DNA of 64,000 nucleotides from positions 16,024,934 to 16,088,933 of the forward strand of contig OZ024735.1 in assembly GCA_964016875.1 (NCBI GenBank). The letters run 5' to 3'. The notes under the pieces were generated by a model, which did not search any database, was not told the DNA's origin, and saw only the letters and a list, made by a program, of their open reading frames with translations. The position numbers were made by a program, and so were the translations under genes. The stretch comes from Fallopia convolvulus (taxonomy: Eukaryota > Streptophyta > Magnoliopsida > Caryophyllales > Polygonaceae). Shown here one piece after another: positions 43,896 to 55,402 of the stretch (the first letter of the stretch is position 1; every line of letters begins with the position of its first letter).

Positions 43896-46740
43896 TCATT
43901 GAAGAGAGATCATACCTAGTTCCATGCGGAGTTCTTCAAAGGGTTCACGATTCAAGGCTTTTGTGAAGATGTCTGCTCTTTGATCACTTGTTCTACAGAA
44001 TTCCATATTGACCATGCCTTTTTCAACACAATCTCGAAGAAAGTGGTGCCTTATTTCTATATGCTTTGTCTTTGAATGTTGCACCGGATTCTTTGAGATG
44101 TTGATTGCACTTGTGTTATCACAAAGTATAGGCACTGACCCACACTTTACACCATAAAGTCACTGACTTGTTGCTTGATCCATAAGAGTTGTGAGCAACA
44201 CGCTGCAGCTGCAATGTACTATGCTTCCGTTGTTGATAGAGCTACAAAATTTTGCTTTCTAGATCCCCATGAGACAAGACAAGGCCCAAGAAATTGAGCC
44301 ATCCGTGAAGTGCTTTTTCTATCAACCCGATTCCCTGCAAAATCAGCATCTGTGTATCCGACAAGCTCAAAATCAAATCCCCTTGGATACCATAAACAAA
44401 GATTGTCAGTCCCCTTAAGATACCGAATAATCCTTTTAACAGCTTTCAAGTGTGACTCTCTTGGATCGGCCTGAAATCTAGCACAAAGACAAATTCCAAA
44501 CACAATATCAGGTCTACTTGCTATGAGATAGAGCAGTGATCCAATCATAACTCGATACATAGTAGCATTGACCTCAGGGTCCTTGTCATCTTTTCCAAGT
44601 GAGGTAGTCGGCGACATGGGAGTATCAAAAGGTTTAGCATTCTCGAGACCAAACTTCTTAACACATTCTCTGAGATACTTTTGTTGATGAACTCGTGTCC
44701 CATCCTCACTTTGAACAACTTGAAGTCCTAAAAAGAACTTAAGCTCGCCAACCATACTCATTTCAAATTCACTAGACATGAGGTCAGCGAACTTCTTCAC
44801 TAGCTTATCATCTGTTGAACCAAAGATGATGTCATCGACATAGACTTGAACAACTAGCGTATGACTTCCTTCTTTCAACAAGAACAGAGTCTTGTCAACT
44901 TCTCCTTGAACATAGCCATGTTGAATCAAGAACTGAGACAAACGATCATACCAAGCACGCGGGGCTTGCTTCAATCCATAGAGTGCTTTGTCTAGTTTGT
45001 AGACATGATCCGGGTGGGCGACATCTTCAAAACCCGGAGTCTGTTCAACATACACTTCCTCCTTTAGATAACCATTCAAAAAGGCAGTCTTGACATCCAT
45101 TTGTTGAAGTTAAAATCCATGATGAGCAGAATAGGCGATGAGCAATCTAATAGCCTCAGGACGAGCCACAGGAGCAAACGTTTCATCATAGTCAATGCCC
45201 TCCTGCTGATTGTAGCCCTTAACCACCAACCTTACTTTGTTTCTGACAACATTTCCTTCATCATCCAGCTTATTCCTGAACACCCATCGAGTTCCAATCA
45301 CCGACCTTCCTTTTGGCCTTGGAACCAAATGTCAAACCTTATTCCTTTCAAACTGATGAAGTTCCTCTTGCATGGCACTGACCCAATCTGAATCTTTCAA
45401 CGCTTGTTCAACATTTTTGGGCTCCACCATTTAAATAAAAGCATTAAAAGCAAAGAAATTGTTCAAAGAAGATCTGGTTTGCACACCCTTTGAGAAATCA
45501 GTGAGGATGTTAGTGATAGGATGAGCACTTTTCTATTGATAATTTCTGACCTGTATATCTGTCAAGTCACCGACTTCAGTCTGAGGCGTTCTCTCTAGAT
45601 CTTCTTCTGAGTTCTCCGAACTTGTGCTCCTATCAGGTGTTTTCTCATCATCGGACTCACTGTCACTTGAACTTTGATTTTGACTCCTTCCCCCTGTACT
45701 GTCTGAGTCGGTGACACCAGCGTTGTCACTGACTGTTGATTCTTTTAGAGTTGTAGAGACTGGAAGTGAGTCATCTTGAACCAGATTGTATCCTTGATCA
45801 CCATCATCAAGATCTTCAATCGTCGAGCCTCCCATAGTGTTCTCATCAAACACCACATGAAGACTTTCTTCAATCCTCCTCGTCCTTTTATTGAACACTT
45901 TGTAGACTTTGCTATGAGGGGAGTAGCCTACAAAAGTCCCAACATCACTCCTTGGATCGAATTTTCCCAAACTATCATTGCCGTTGTTGTGAACATAGTA
46001 TTTGCATCCAAAGGTACGCAAGTGGGCAACACCGGGCTTAAATCCTCTTAAGCAGTTCATACGGAGTTTTTCCAAGAAGCGGACGAAGCATGGCTCGATT
46101 CATCACATAGCAAGATGCATTAATGGCTTCACCCCAGAAATTCCTTGGAAGACCACTTTAGATAAGCATGGTCTGTGACATGTTCTCCAAAGGCACGATT
46201 TTTCCTCTCAACTACGCCATTCTGTTGAGGAGTTCTTGGCGCTGAGAAGTTGTGACTTATGCCATTTTTCTTGCAAAAAGACAGAAACTCAGAGTTGTCG
46301 AATTCTGTTCCATGATCTGATCTGACTGATACAAGAGAAACTCCAAGCTTTTTCTCAACAACCTTCACCCATGCTTCAAATTCTTCAAAGACCTGATCTT
46401 TAGAAGACAGAAAAATTGTCCAAGTATACTGTGAAAAATCATCAACAATGACAAAAATATAGCTATTTCCTCCACGACTTTGGATTCGCATGGGACCAAA
46501 TAAATCAATATGAATAAGCTCTAAGGGTCTAGTGGTACTTACCTCCTTCTTGGATTTGATGGAAGACTTCAATTGCTTACCTCTCACACAAGTTTCACAA
46601 ACTTCATGCTTGTTTGAATCAATCTTGGGCAATCCTCTAACCAGTTCTTGGCTGTGAAGTTTGTCTAGCAGTTGAAAGCTTGCATGACCAAATCTCTTGT
46701 GCCAGAGGTCGGCGACATTTGTAACTGTTTTAAGACACAA
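43896..46740 (-). pseudogene. SIRE-like polymerase: integrase, reverse transcriptase, RNase H
   Basis: Segments in coding order are: pre-integrase and integrase core at 46129-46740 (WHKRFGHAS, CETCVRGKQ, HIDLFGP, VRSDHGTEF, PQQNGVVERKN); integrase tail at 45533-46075 (AHLRTFGCKYYVHNN, VFDENTM-like); reverse transcriptase at 44219-45328 (GTRWVFRNKLDDEG, MDVKTAFLNG, ALYGLKQAPRAW, YVDDIIFGS); and RNase H at 43896-44218 (CDNTSAINISKNPV, FLRDC). All catalytic residues I can check are present. The frame is broken by stops or shifts near 44218, 45107, 45330-45530 and 46076-46128, so no full polyprotein can be made. Confidence 0.9.
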
Positions 46741-47770
46741 TTTTTCTTTAGGCTCAAAACAGGGGTCGACGACATCAGTAATTGTTGTCTAGACTTTTTG
46801 GCTAAGAGAGAAGAAAGTTCAGAGTCATTTACGTCTTGGGATGATTTATCTTCAATGGCCATGCAACATTTTCCTCTTGCCGATGCCACCTCATCATCAT
46901 CATCAGACATGTCCCAAGTTGCCATCATGCCTTTACCAGCTTCTGCACTTTTTCTTTTTGGACAATGTTTGGCAAAGTGTCCTCTAGTCTGACATTGATA
47001 GCAAATGACATCCTTCATATCCTTCCCTTCTTTGGTTGATTCTGGAGCCTTCATGGGAGCTTTGTTATGATTCCACAGTCTCTTCATAGCTTTAGAGATG
47101 AGAGCAACATCCTCATCTACTCCATCAGTGTCATCGTCGCCCTGAGCCAAGTCAAAGGCTCTTTCAACCTTGAGAGCAATGTTCTTTACTTTTTCTGAGT
47201 CGAGTCTTTCAACCCTTCTTTGTTGAATGCCTCCACACATAGTGAGTTGTTCAACAAGGTCTTCCAAGGTCAGCGACTTGGTTTCCTTTTGATGAAGAAG
47301 AAACGAAGCAATGTTGTCCCAACTCTTGTTCAATCCGGAGATTAACTTTTTGGTGAGTTTCCATTGAGGGATTTCTTCACCAAGAAACTCTAGTTGATTC
47401 ACAATCGTCTGAAATCTGGAATGATAGTCACGAAGAGATTCTCCTTTTCCTTGAAAGATGTTGTCATACTCTACTTCGAGACTAATGATCCTTTCCTTCT
47501 TTACGTCATCATTTCTTTGATGAAGTCTTTTAAGAGCGTCCCAGATTTCTTTAGCCGTTATGTAACCTATCACCTTCTTGAGATCTCCTTCAGTGAGAGC
47601 GTGATGTAAGACCTTCTTTGCTCTAGCGTTCTTTTTCAGTTTTTTGAAGTCAACATCATCGTAATCAGTTGTGGTCTTTTCAGTTTTTCCATCTTTTCCA
47701 AGAGCAAAGGTTTCTGGACCAACTTCTATCACCTTCCACAGTTGGCCATCAAGAGAACAGATGTGAGTTA
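46741..47770 (-). pseudogene. SIRE-like gag, N-terminally truncated
   Basis: The frame encodes SLDGQLWKVIEVGPETF, AKEIWDALKRLHQ, FQTIVNQLEFLGEEIP and the zinc knuckle CYQCQTRGHFAKHC (C-x2-C-x4-H-x4-C). The N-terminus upstream of SLDGQ is replaced by unrelated residues from LTR-like sequence. At the C-terminal end (near 46740) gag passes directly into pre-integrase sequence in a shifted frame, without the aspartic protease. Confidence 0.85.
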
Positions 47771-47855
47771 AGCACATGATCTTAGCACTCTTTTGATGAT
47801 CTTCCCTAGAATACTCAAATATGCACATTAATTAATTCCTAATGACATTTGTTAT

Positions 47856-48454
47856 TGTGAGCGGGTAAAAAATAGCTACCATATTATTATTTTCGTTATA
47901 GCCATAAAGGTATTTTTTAAATATTACGTATTTATTATTAGTTTTATTTATTTTTCTATTATATTAAATATGGCGGTTAAGCAACTTAATGGAAGATTTT
48001 ATCTTTCATTAAAGATAGAATTAAAGTTGGAGAAAGGGTGGAATATTCCTTACTTGGGCTTTAAGGCAGTTGGCCAGCCCTAGGAGGATATTTTTTTCGG
48101 CCTTACAGATATAATTTTCGGCCCCCTGCCTCTCCCTCTTCCATTATAAATACACTTCTTCGCCGTGTGGGGAGAGACACATGTGCACATCGGCATATTC
48201 AGAAAACTTGAACAGGCTAATATTCGCTTAACTCGACTGTTCAGGGATTCACCACTCTCTTGTTGTACCTCGCCGCTCAAATCGACAATTGCTCTTCTGA
48301 CTTAGGCATCAGAGGTGGATTAGGGGCTCCCCGCCCCCTATGTCCATTGTTTTGCAGGTTTTTAGGTCAAGAGATTGAAGGCAGAGCGGAAGAGGAAGAG
48401 TTCTTAATTAGTGCATTGAAGACGAATTGAAGGCGGAGTTTTTATGCACTAACA
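47856..48454 (+). mobile_element. Solo LTR, probably Gypsy (Tat-like)
   Basis: The 599-bp element begins TGTGAGCGGG and ends CACTAACA. It is flanked by GTTAT at 47851-47855 and 48455-48459. It has a TATA-like ATTATAAATAC followed by CTGACTTAGGCATCAGAGG and a CCCCGCCCCC stretch, wording typical of Tat-group Gypsy LTRs. No internal region is attached. Confidence 0.82.
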
Positions 48455-48459
48455 GTTAT

Positions 48460-49181
48460 CATCAAAACTCATAGAGAAATATGTTATTCGAGTATTCGAG
48501 ACTGACAGTTCCTAATACTATTCTAATATAATTTATTGACTTTATTGGATTCATTTTACGTATCACTTAGGACTCCATATACTATCCTTTGTGTATATGA
48601 ATTTGAAATCAGTGCGTATATATTGAACACACTTTTTTTTTTTTCAACTCTTGCATATAATAGGCATCTCCCTCCTTATTGATATTTTTGTTTAACAAGA
48701 CTAATGGAACACAACCTTTACAATCCCTCTTTTTTTTGTGGGGGATTTAGGTCATCAAACCATGTTAAATACCCACAATACACGTACTTAAGGGAAGGGT
48801 TGTACAAATAATTATCTATGTGAATGTAATATCATATTTAGCCCATTCTACACAATTCAAGCTTTCGGTGTTATATAGCAGAACTATCATAATCAAGTGA
48901 CATGCAAATTAAGTTTTCACTGCAACTTTTCTTTTTCTATATTTTTTGTGTTTGTGCAACGAATTTAAAAAACGACTGTGCACAGTAATGTACACATGAG
49001 GAATGTATGATCAGGCTTTTTGACCTTCTTTTATATTTGCATCCGAGCATGTGTCCTGATGGTCATCTTGTCCTGTCCAACGGTCTCACTGCCCTGGCCC
49101 CTTTTAATTCCATTACAAATTTGAGAAATCAGTTAAATATTATAACAGCTAGGGAAGACTTTGTTTTTTTATTGTGGATTT
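48460..49181. other. Intergenic stretch
   Basis: AT-rich DNA with homopolymer runs near 48630; no gene or element boundary is supported. Confidence 0.45.
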
Positions 49182-49670
49182 ATTCCGTCATTTACTTTCC
49201 GTCTTTACTATTTTAGGTGTGTACTCTCTTATGTTTAAGAGGTCGGTCCATTATGGTAGAATAAGGCCCATTAGGGTTTGTTACAACTTTTCTTTTATAG
49301 TAGTTACTATTAGTAGTATTTTGGGCTTGGATGTTGGGCCTAGCATGTTGCTAACCCTAGTCCACTCCCAACTAGCTTCTAAGGTTTCGTGTGGCCTCCT
49401 CTATATAAAGGAGCCACGCCCCCTTGTAATATTCACGTCATAATGAAATAGCCAAGCTTATAGTAGAGTCGAGTTTCCTCCTATCCCTTGGCCCGAGGTC
49501 ACCCCTGTTCTGTTCTATCCTTGTTACTACCTCGCCCCACCCTCGTTCCGACGAGCATTAGAGGCCCTCGAGTTCACTTTGTGGTCTCGTATTTATCCGG
49601 TTACTTGTGTCGGAGAAGATCCGGACATTTCAAGCCTAGATCCGCCCCTTGCCATTCTAGGGTCACATCA
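49182..49670 (+). repeat. LARD 5' LTR, start missing
   Basis: The segment matches the 3' LTR from TTCCGTCATTTACTTTCC onward, including the TATA-like CTCTATATAAAGG, and ends GGTCACATCA before the primer site. About 115 bp present at the start of the 3' LTR (from TGATGCGACTC) are absent here. Confidence 0.88.
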
Positions 49671-49708
49671 ATTGGTATCAGAGCGTCAGACGGTTCGAAC
49701 GGTCCCTT

Positions 49709-49994
49709 CTCCCTCTCTAAAAAAACACATCCTAGACGGCTAGACCTACTTGACTCTTTCAATTGATTTTGGTAAAATTGCATCTTTGTCTTGCTAGTTG
49801 CATGCTCTTAGTTGATTTGTTTGCCGATTTCTTGCCCTGATTGTCGAGCATACTTTCTCCGTCTCTAAAAAAAAATATCCTAACCCTACTCGACTCTTTC
49901 AATTGATTTTGGTGAAATTGCATCTTTGCTTGCTAGTTGCATGTTCATAGTTGCCTTGTTAGCCGATTTCTTGTCCTTGAATCAGTCGAGCATA
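49709..49994 (+). repeat. 143-bp tandem duplication in the LARD interior
   Basis: Two units (49709-49851 and 49852-49994) share GACTCTTTCAATTGATTTTG, TTGCTAGTTGCATG, CCGATTTCTTG and GTCGAGCATA in order, with scattered changes. Confidence 0.8.
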
Positions 49995-50684
49995 TCTTTT
50001 CGTCAACTTCTACCCAGATTTCGACCACAAAAAAAAATCCGCCCAACCATAGAACCGGACGGGTCTGCGACGCAGTCCATAGAACCAGCCGGGTCTACGG
50101 CGCAGGCCACGACAGCCTTCAGTGTGCCGAGCAGCAGCGGAGTATCGTGCCGAAGATCGAGTCGCGTAAGTCCACCCGCGCGCCAGCAACGCCGCTTCGG
50201 TCCATAGAACCAGTCGGGTGTATCGCATCAATTAGACCCAGTCGGGTCTACAACGCGCCAAATCTGCAGCGACTACGTGCCAACAGCGCGCCATCCCCGT
50301 GTCGAGGAGTCCAGCCGCGCGAGTCTTCGTCTTCCAAGGCTGTTGCACCTCGTGCCAGCCCGCGCCGAATCCGGAAACCCTAGATTTCGCGAAATATTTC
50401 CGAGCCTTGGGTTATTTCGGTGCATATCTTGTTTATTTTTATTTTATTTTTATTTTTGTATTTAATTGTTATGATTTTGTAAGAGATCTTATCTTATAAA
50501 AGATCTCCTTGATATTTTGTTTCTAGGTTAGTTTTATTATTTCCGTTATTAACGGGATCTTTCGGATTGTGGAAGATCTCGTAATATTGTAAAAAAACAA
50601 ACAAAAAAACAAAGCGATGGGTCGAGCCATGCATTGTCCGACCCACGTCGAAGCGAGGACGCTTCGAAACTAAGCGGGGGAGAA
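49995..50684 (+). other. LARD interior, GC-rich then AT-rich
   Basis: The segment holds repeated CATAGAACC(A/G)NNCGGGT words near 50046, 50080 and 50200. Open frames here (for example 49937-50383) are low-complexity Arg/Ser/Pro-rich and match nothing I know. It ends in the purine tract before the 3' LTR. Confidence 0.6.
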
Positions 50685-50960
50685 TGATGCGACTCTGCCC
50701 TAGCTCGGACCCAGCTCCTACGGACCCGAGACGTCCTAGACCTTGGAGACCCCCTTGGCTTAGGACATAGTCTATTTATGTATTATTTATTATTATTTAT
50801 ATTTCCGTCATTTACTTTCCGTCTTTACTATTTTAGGCGTGTGCTCTCTTATGCTTAAGAGGCCGGCCCATTATGGTAGAATAAGGCCCATTAGGGTTTG
50901 TTGCACCTTTCCTTTTATAGTAGTTACTATTAGTAGTATTTTGGGCTTGGATGTTGGGCC
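50685..50960 (+). repeat. LARD 3' LTR, first part
   Basis: The LTR begins TGATGCGACTCTGCCC and runs to GATGTTGGGCC, where the CACTA element starts. The last three bases, GCC, are the left copy of its target duplication. The remainder resumes at 54375. Confidence 0.88.
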
Positions 50961-50989
50961 CACTACTACAAAATGACCCAAATACCCCG

Positions 50990-51375
50990 GGCGTTTCGCT
51001 CCAAATACACCGGATCTCGCCCGGGGTAAAGGTTGTTGGGGTATTTGATTAGTATCCTAATACACCTGATCCAATCCGAGTTATATAATCTCTTTGAATT
51101 TATCCTCCACTCTACTTATCAGGTGTATTAGCAATATTTAATACACCGGATAATCTTTATCCGGGGTATATATGAGTATTTTTTATCCGGGGTATTTAGT
51201 AACAAAAATACACTGGTTGTTGTTGTCCGGTGTATAATTTTTAGGGTATATGCACCGGGTATGGAAGTTCGGGGTATAATGGTTATGGTATATACACCGA
51301 GTGTTTGAACCCGGGGTATAATTGACTAGATATATACACCGGATAATTAATGTCTGGTTTAATCGCTTTTGGAGT
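50990..51375. repeat. CACTA left subterminal repeat region
   Basis: About ten copies of (A)TACACCGG or its complement CCGG(G)GTAT occur in both orientations over less than 400 bp. Such arrays are the TnpA-type binding regions in the En/Spm family. Confidence 0.75.
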
Positions 51376-52173
51376 GTTAGGCTTACAAAACACAATATAA
51401 CTCATGTTAATGCCCGAGTTAATTGCTCTAGGTGTATTAGCACAAAGAAACCATATTTATAAGCTCAATTCTAGCTGTTAATTAATGGTATAAATCAAAA
51501 CTAATTAATCGTATAAATAATGTTAGATATCAATAAATTATTACTATTAGATAATATCAAAACACAATTCATTAATAGTAGAAATAATGTTAATATATAG
51601 CAATTTGAAGCAACAAATATGTCCATCAATATTATCACTATGAGAAATTATATCCATCAACTACAAAACAACCAAAAATAAACTCCGGCAATAATAATAA
51701 AAGTCAGTCATTAATGTCTTCTAACAACATATTTCTGTACCGTGTTCTGCAAGAAGAAAAATACAAGTAATAGTTAACAAAATGAAGAAAATTAAATAGT
51801 TTATCATTCCTTAATAAAAAGAAACATGAGGCTTAAGAGTTCAAATTGGATCATACAAAATAACAAAAAGAAGCTAATTAATACTCACCTAAATAATGAG
51901 AGCAATCAAATGCTCCATCAACTCTTTTCTACTTTCATCTATATTGTCATCTGAGAAAGTATCCTTATTATCGTACCACTGCAATTATGAATAAAGTTAC
52001 ATATATAAATATAATTTAATAAAAACAATAATATTAGTTGATGTGGACACTGCAATTCATAAAGCAAAGATACAAGGATATAGAATAAGTCGTGTTGCTT
52101 TCACATAAAATTAAAAGTAAAGCATAAATATATAACTCGAGTTAACCTTTACACCTTGCCATAGAGGTAGTCT

Positions 52174-52365
52174 TCAAGGCTTTTTCAAAGTTACTTCCAC
52201 TCTGTTTCCTTCTCCCAACTTCTTTGTATAATTCTTTCGCAATGAAGCCCCTCTCCTCCTAATAGAGGTAGAGGGCTGAGTTGTTTCAGATGGCTGAGAC
52301 ATTTGAGACGGCTGAGCAATTTCGGACGCTTGAGGCAAGAGCTTGCGCTTTCTAGTACGAGCCAT
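52174..52365 (-). CDS. Short CACTA-borne ORF, function unknown
   Basis: ATG 52365 opens 63 codons: MARTRKRKLLPQASEIAQ, a Ser/Gln/Pro-rich stretch with repeated QPS words, then RRRGASLRKNYTKKLGEGNRV. A basic start followed by RGxSLRK resembles the N-terminus of plant En/Spm accessory proteins (Ptta/TnpA group), which bind subterminal repeats. It may be only a first exon, because the family is normally several hundred residues. Translation is unproven. Confidence 0.4.
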   Translation of the reverse strand: MARTRKRKLLPQASEIAQPSQMSQPSETTQPSTSIRRRGASLRKNYTKKLGEGNRVEVTLKKP

Positions 52366-52473
52366 CTGCATCATTTTTTTGTCATCAAAGAAGTGCATAA
52401 GACTGTGCAATCCATAATAATAAAACAAAGAAAATGACCACCACACATTGAAACTAACAACAACAAGAAACAA

Positions 52474-54240
52474 ACAAGAAAGAAACTAAACTAATTAACA
52501 ACAATAGCAAACTAACAAAAACGAGAAACTAAATATTCATGTTTCACTATTTTTTTTTCCATTTTACGATAAAAAAAATCAAAATGTATCCATTGAAAAT
52601 TAGAAATATTAAACCATTATTAATGTTGCATTGGATTGCGAGTGCAAAAGATGATCAGACTTCTGACTTCTCTAGCAGCAATTAAAATAATGTTCATGCA
52701 ATTAATAATCAAGTAGTGTTAACTGGAGAAGGATTGAAACGAACTATAAATTGAAACAAATTCAGCAAGAAATTAATATATAGTTTACAAACTCAGAAGG
52801 ATTGAAACAAACTCAGCCAGAGATTAATATACAATTTACAAACTCAAAAGGATTAAAAACGAAACAGAAATTGAAACAAACTCAACAAGAAATTAATATA
52901 CATAGTTAAAATTCAGCAAGATATTAATATATAGAGTACAAACTCAGCAAGAAATTGAAACAAACTGAGCAAGAAACAAAATCAGAAGGATATGAATGAA
53001 AACAAGAATGATTCATTACCAAACGCACGTAACAAGCAAAAAGGAATATATCCAGACCAAGTAACAAGTAAAGGAACAAATTGCCATAAACTAACCTTAG
53101 CCGGGAGAGTAGCCGCTTTCTTTAATTCCAAATTGACATTACGTACACACACAGTTTCATACCTTGTTTAGTTTTCCAATAAAATACATGACTATAAAAA
53201 ACTCAACACCAAATACATAAAATCATACGAATACATATACACACCTAGTTACACAAAGCCATTTAAGATTTTCTTTATATTTATTTCTATTTAGGGGCTA
53301 ACTACAAAATTAAGCCCTAGGAGAAACTCACATGCTTATTGATAAGGCCAATCACAATTAGTCACCATATTTAGTTATTTACGGTAAACCATCCAAATTG
53401 GACAAAAAGTAGAGCAATATCTAATTCAAGCAACTTGAAATTGATGTACGATTGAGAAACTATACTACCTTTAGAAACAACAAAGAAATTTAGAATAAAT
53501 TTAAGGACCCATGGCATGAAACATAAGATCAAGGACCATCCATGCTTTGAACTTTTGTAAGTGATGATCAATTGTTAACACAATTCCATCAATCTCAGAA
53601 CACATAAACAAACCAGGACCCAAATGTCAAACGAAAATTTGAACTTTATTATAAGCTCGATTGCCGGTGTCTAATCTCATACAAACTGAATCCAGGATTT
53701 CGGATGCAAAATTCAGAAAACATCAACTTGTGCTAGAAATACAGAAGAAACAAATAAAAACGGAATTCAAAAAGGACCAACAATTGAGTTTTTGGGATAA
53801 AATTCAGATTTGTGGCTAGGAACTTCAAATCTACAAACCCTAAATCTAAACCTCTTCAAAAAATAATAAACTTCTTCAAAAAATTTAGGGAAGAAATAAC
53901 TTACGAATTTCAGCAACAAAGGGAAGCTTGTGGAGGCGGCTGACCAAAGGTGGTGACGGTGCTCGACGACACTTTTCGAGAGGCTTTATCAACATGATGG
54001 GCAGTTAGAAGACCTCTTCGACATATAGAGATCCAGATTTTCTCGAATTTTTTTGTCGAGAGATAGGAGACGCGGTACGAGAGATCAGAGATGAGAGACG
54101 AGAGACAAGAGGCGATGTGCGGCGATGGTGGTGGGTGTGAGGCCAGAGGAGGACGGCGGTGGTGGGTAAGAGGCACCCGTAGAAGTGCTTGCTTATTGTT
54201 CGGCCGGATTAGGTACAAGCAAAAAAAATTGTGTTCTAGG
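52474..54240. other. CACTA interior without clear genes
   Basis: Between the short ORF and the right subterminal region the sequence is AT-rich. One patch near 52730-52990 has several imperfect copies of a word like AACTCAGCAAGAAATTAATATA. Minus-strand frames at 53371-53571 and 53910-54248 show no known domain. Confidence 0.5.
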
Positions 54241-54363
54241 TTAAACAAAAACCTATAAATCTCAACCTATGTGTGTCCAAATACACCGGACCATTCACGC
54301 CCGATGTATTTGATATCATTAATGGTTAATATCCCGGCTGCACACGCCCGTAGTAATTGTGTG

Positions 54364-54385
54364 ACATGCTAGGCGCCTAGCATGT
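54364..54385. repeat. 22-bp perfect palindrome at the CACTA/LTR junction
   Basis: The sequence is symmetric around GGCGCC (54372-54377), with arms ACATGCTA and TAGCATGT. The right arm is normal LTR sequence (CCTAGCATG as at 49350). The left arm is an inverted copy of it lying outside the CACTA end. Confidence 0.85.
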
Positions 54386-54706
54386 TGCTAACCCTAGTCC
54401 ACTCCCAACTAGCTTCTAGGGTTTCGTGTGGCCTCCTCTATATAAAGGCGTCACACCCCTTGTAATATTCACGTCATAATGAAATAGCCAAGCTTATAGT
54501 AGAGTCAAGTTTCCTCCTATCCCTTGGCCCGACGTCACCCTGGTTCCGTTCTATCCTTGTTACTACCTCGCCCCACCCTCGTTCCGACGAGCATTAGAGG
54601 CCCGCGAGTTCACTTTGTGGTCTCGTATTTATCCGGTTACTTGTGTCGGAGAAGATCCGGGAATTTCGAGCCTAGATCCACCCCTTGCCATTCTAGGGTC
54701 ACATCA
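54375..54706 (+). repeat. LARD 3' LTR, second part
   Basis: From the right GCC duplication the LTR continues TAGCATGTTGCTAACC and matches 49350-49670 closely to its end GGTCACATCA. Confidence 0.88.
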
Positions 54707-54790
54707 CTGGTGTTGTGTTTGGATCCATTTAGTGTCTTCGGCTGCAATTTCCTTTTGAAAAAAGAATAACATCATTTGTGAACAACAAAT

Positions 54791-55239
54791 TGTTGGAAAA
54801 TTAATTCCCTTTAGACCTAAAACGCCAAGATCCATTGTACTAAGTTATTAAAAAATACCAGATTAACATACCTTCAATCATGATGGCAATCAAACCTTAT
54901 GCGGAACTATAAACAAGAATCGTAGGTATGTGATCTTCTTCAGCCAAATCTAGGGTTTGTGCTTCCACTCTGATAGGAAGAGTATCGTAGAAAGCCTGAA
55001 TAATTTAGAGTATTGGGGACCATAACCTAAAAGCTCTATTTATTTAACCCAAGAGAATCTCATTAAGCCTATTGGGCCAAATTTGGTATCCACCCATTGG
55101 GCTCATACCATTTATTAGAAGTCCGATGGCTTTTCACATAATTGAATCACTTAAAATAAACCCACTAATAATTAACCATATAATATAATTGGTCTATTAA
55201 ATATGTAAGCGCACATAATAGAAATCATAAAATCTAACA
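54791..55239 (-). mobile_element. Solo LTR
   Basis: The 449-bp element begins TGTTGGAAAATT and ends AAATCTAACA. It is flanked by CAAAT at 54786-54790 and 55240-55244. The ends TGTTRG/CTAACA are symmetric; the minus-strand start TGTTAGATTTT is the more usual LTR opening, so orientation is tentative. Probably Copia. Confidence 0.8.
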
Positions 55240-55402
55240 CAAATATGTCATCTTTGTCCTCACACATTTTGGGTGGTAATTAAAGCTTCCATTATGAAAT
55301 GAGTTTTGCAAGTCGCGTGAAGTATTTTATAACCATGACAAATAAGTATGGAGCAATAAGATCCCCTTCACGGATCCCTCTCCTACCTTTGAAGAATCCT
55401 TC

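Larger units (their letters stand above)
38545..47828 (-). mobile_element. SIRE/Maximus-like Copia retrotransposon, rearranged
   Basis: On the minus strand the order is gag, integrase, reverse transcriptase, RNase H, an additional ORF, polypurine tract (AAAAAGGGGGAATT, complement of 39351-39364) and 3' LTR starting TGTTAGAATATGG at 39350. An extra ORF between RNase H and LTR is typical of the SIRE/Maximus lineage. The protease is missing. The 5' LTR and primer site are missing: near 47765-47820 gag sequence is joined to about 30 bp that matches an internal part of the 3' LTR. The left edge is approximate because there is no second LTR to compare. Confidence 0.85.
50961..54363 (-). mobile_element. 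CACTA (En/Spm) element, non-autonomous
   Basis: The left end is CACTACTACAAAA, the hallmark CACTA terminus, and GCC flanks it at 50958-50960 with GCC again at 54375-54377. The right end, read on the minus strand, is an imperfect CACACAATTACTACGGG. Subterminal regions are packed with ATACACCGG and CCGGGGTAT words in both orientations (about 50990-51370 and 54270-54350). A short ORF resembling the start of a CACTA accessory protein lies inside. No complete transposase is present in the 3.4 kb. Confidence 0.8.
49182..54706 (+). mobile_element. Non-coding LTR retrotransposon (LARD type) split by a CACTA element
   Basis: It has a truncated 5' LTR (49182-49670), the primer site TGGTATCAGAGC (49673-49684), about 1 kb of interior, a purine tract GCGGGGGAGAA (50674-50684) and a 3' LTR starting TGATGCGACTC at 50685 and ending GGTCACATCA at 54706. 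The CACTA element at 50961 splits the 3' LTR. Without it the 3' LTR is about 605 bp. The interior has no gag or polymerase motif, so the element must be mobilised by another element's proteins, if at all. Confidence 0.85.

Noticed and set aside
49937..50383. 148-codon frame inside the LARD interior
   Set aside because: Arg/Ser/Pro-rich, composed of repeated words, and lies in a non-coding retroelement interior without gag or polymerase motifs.
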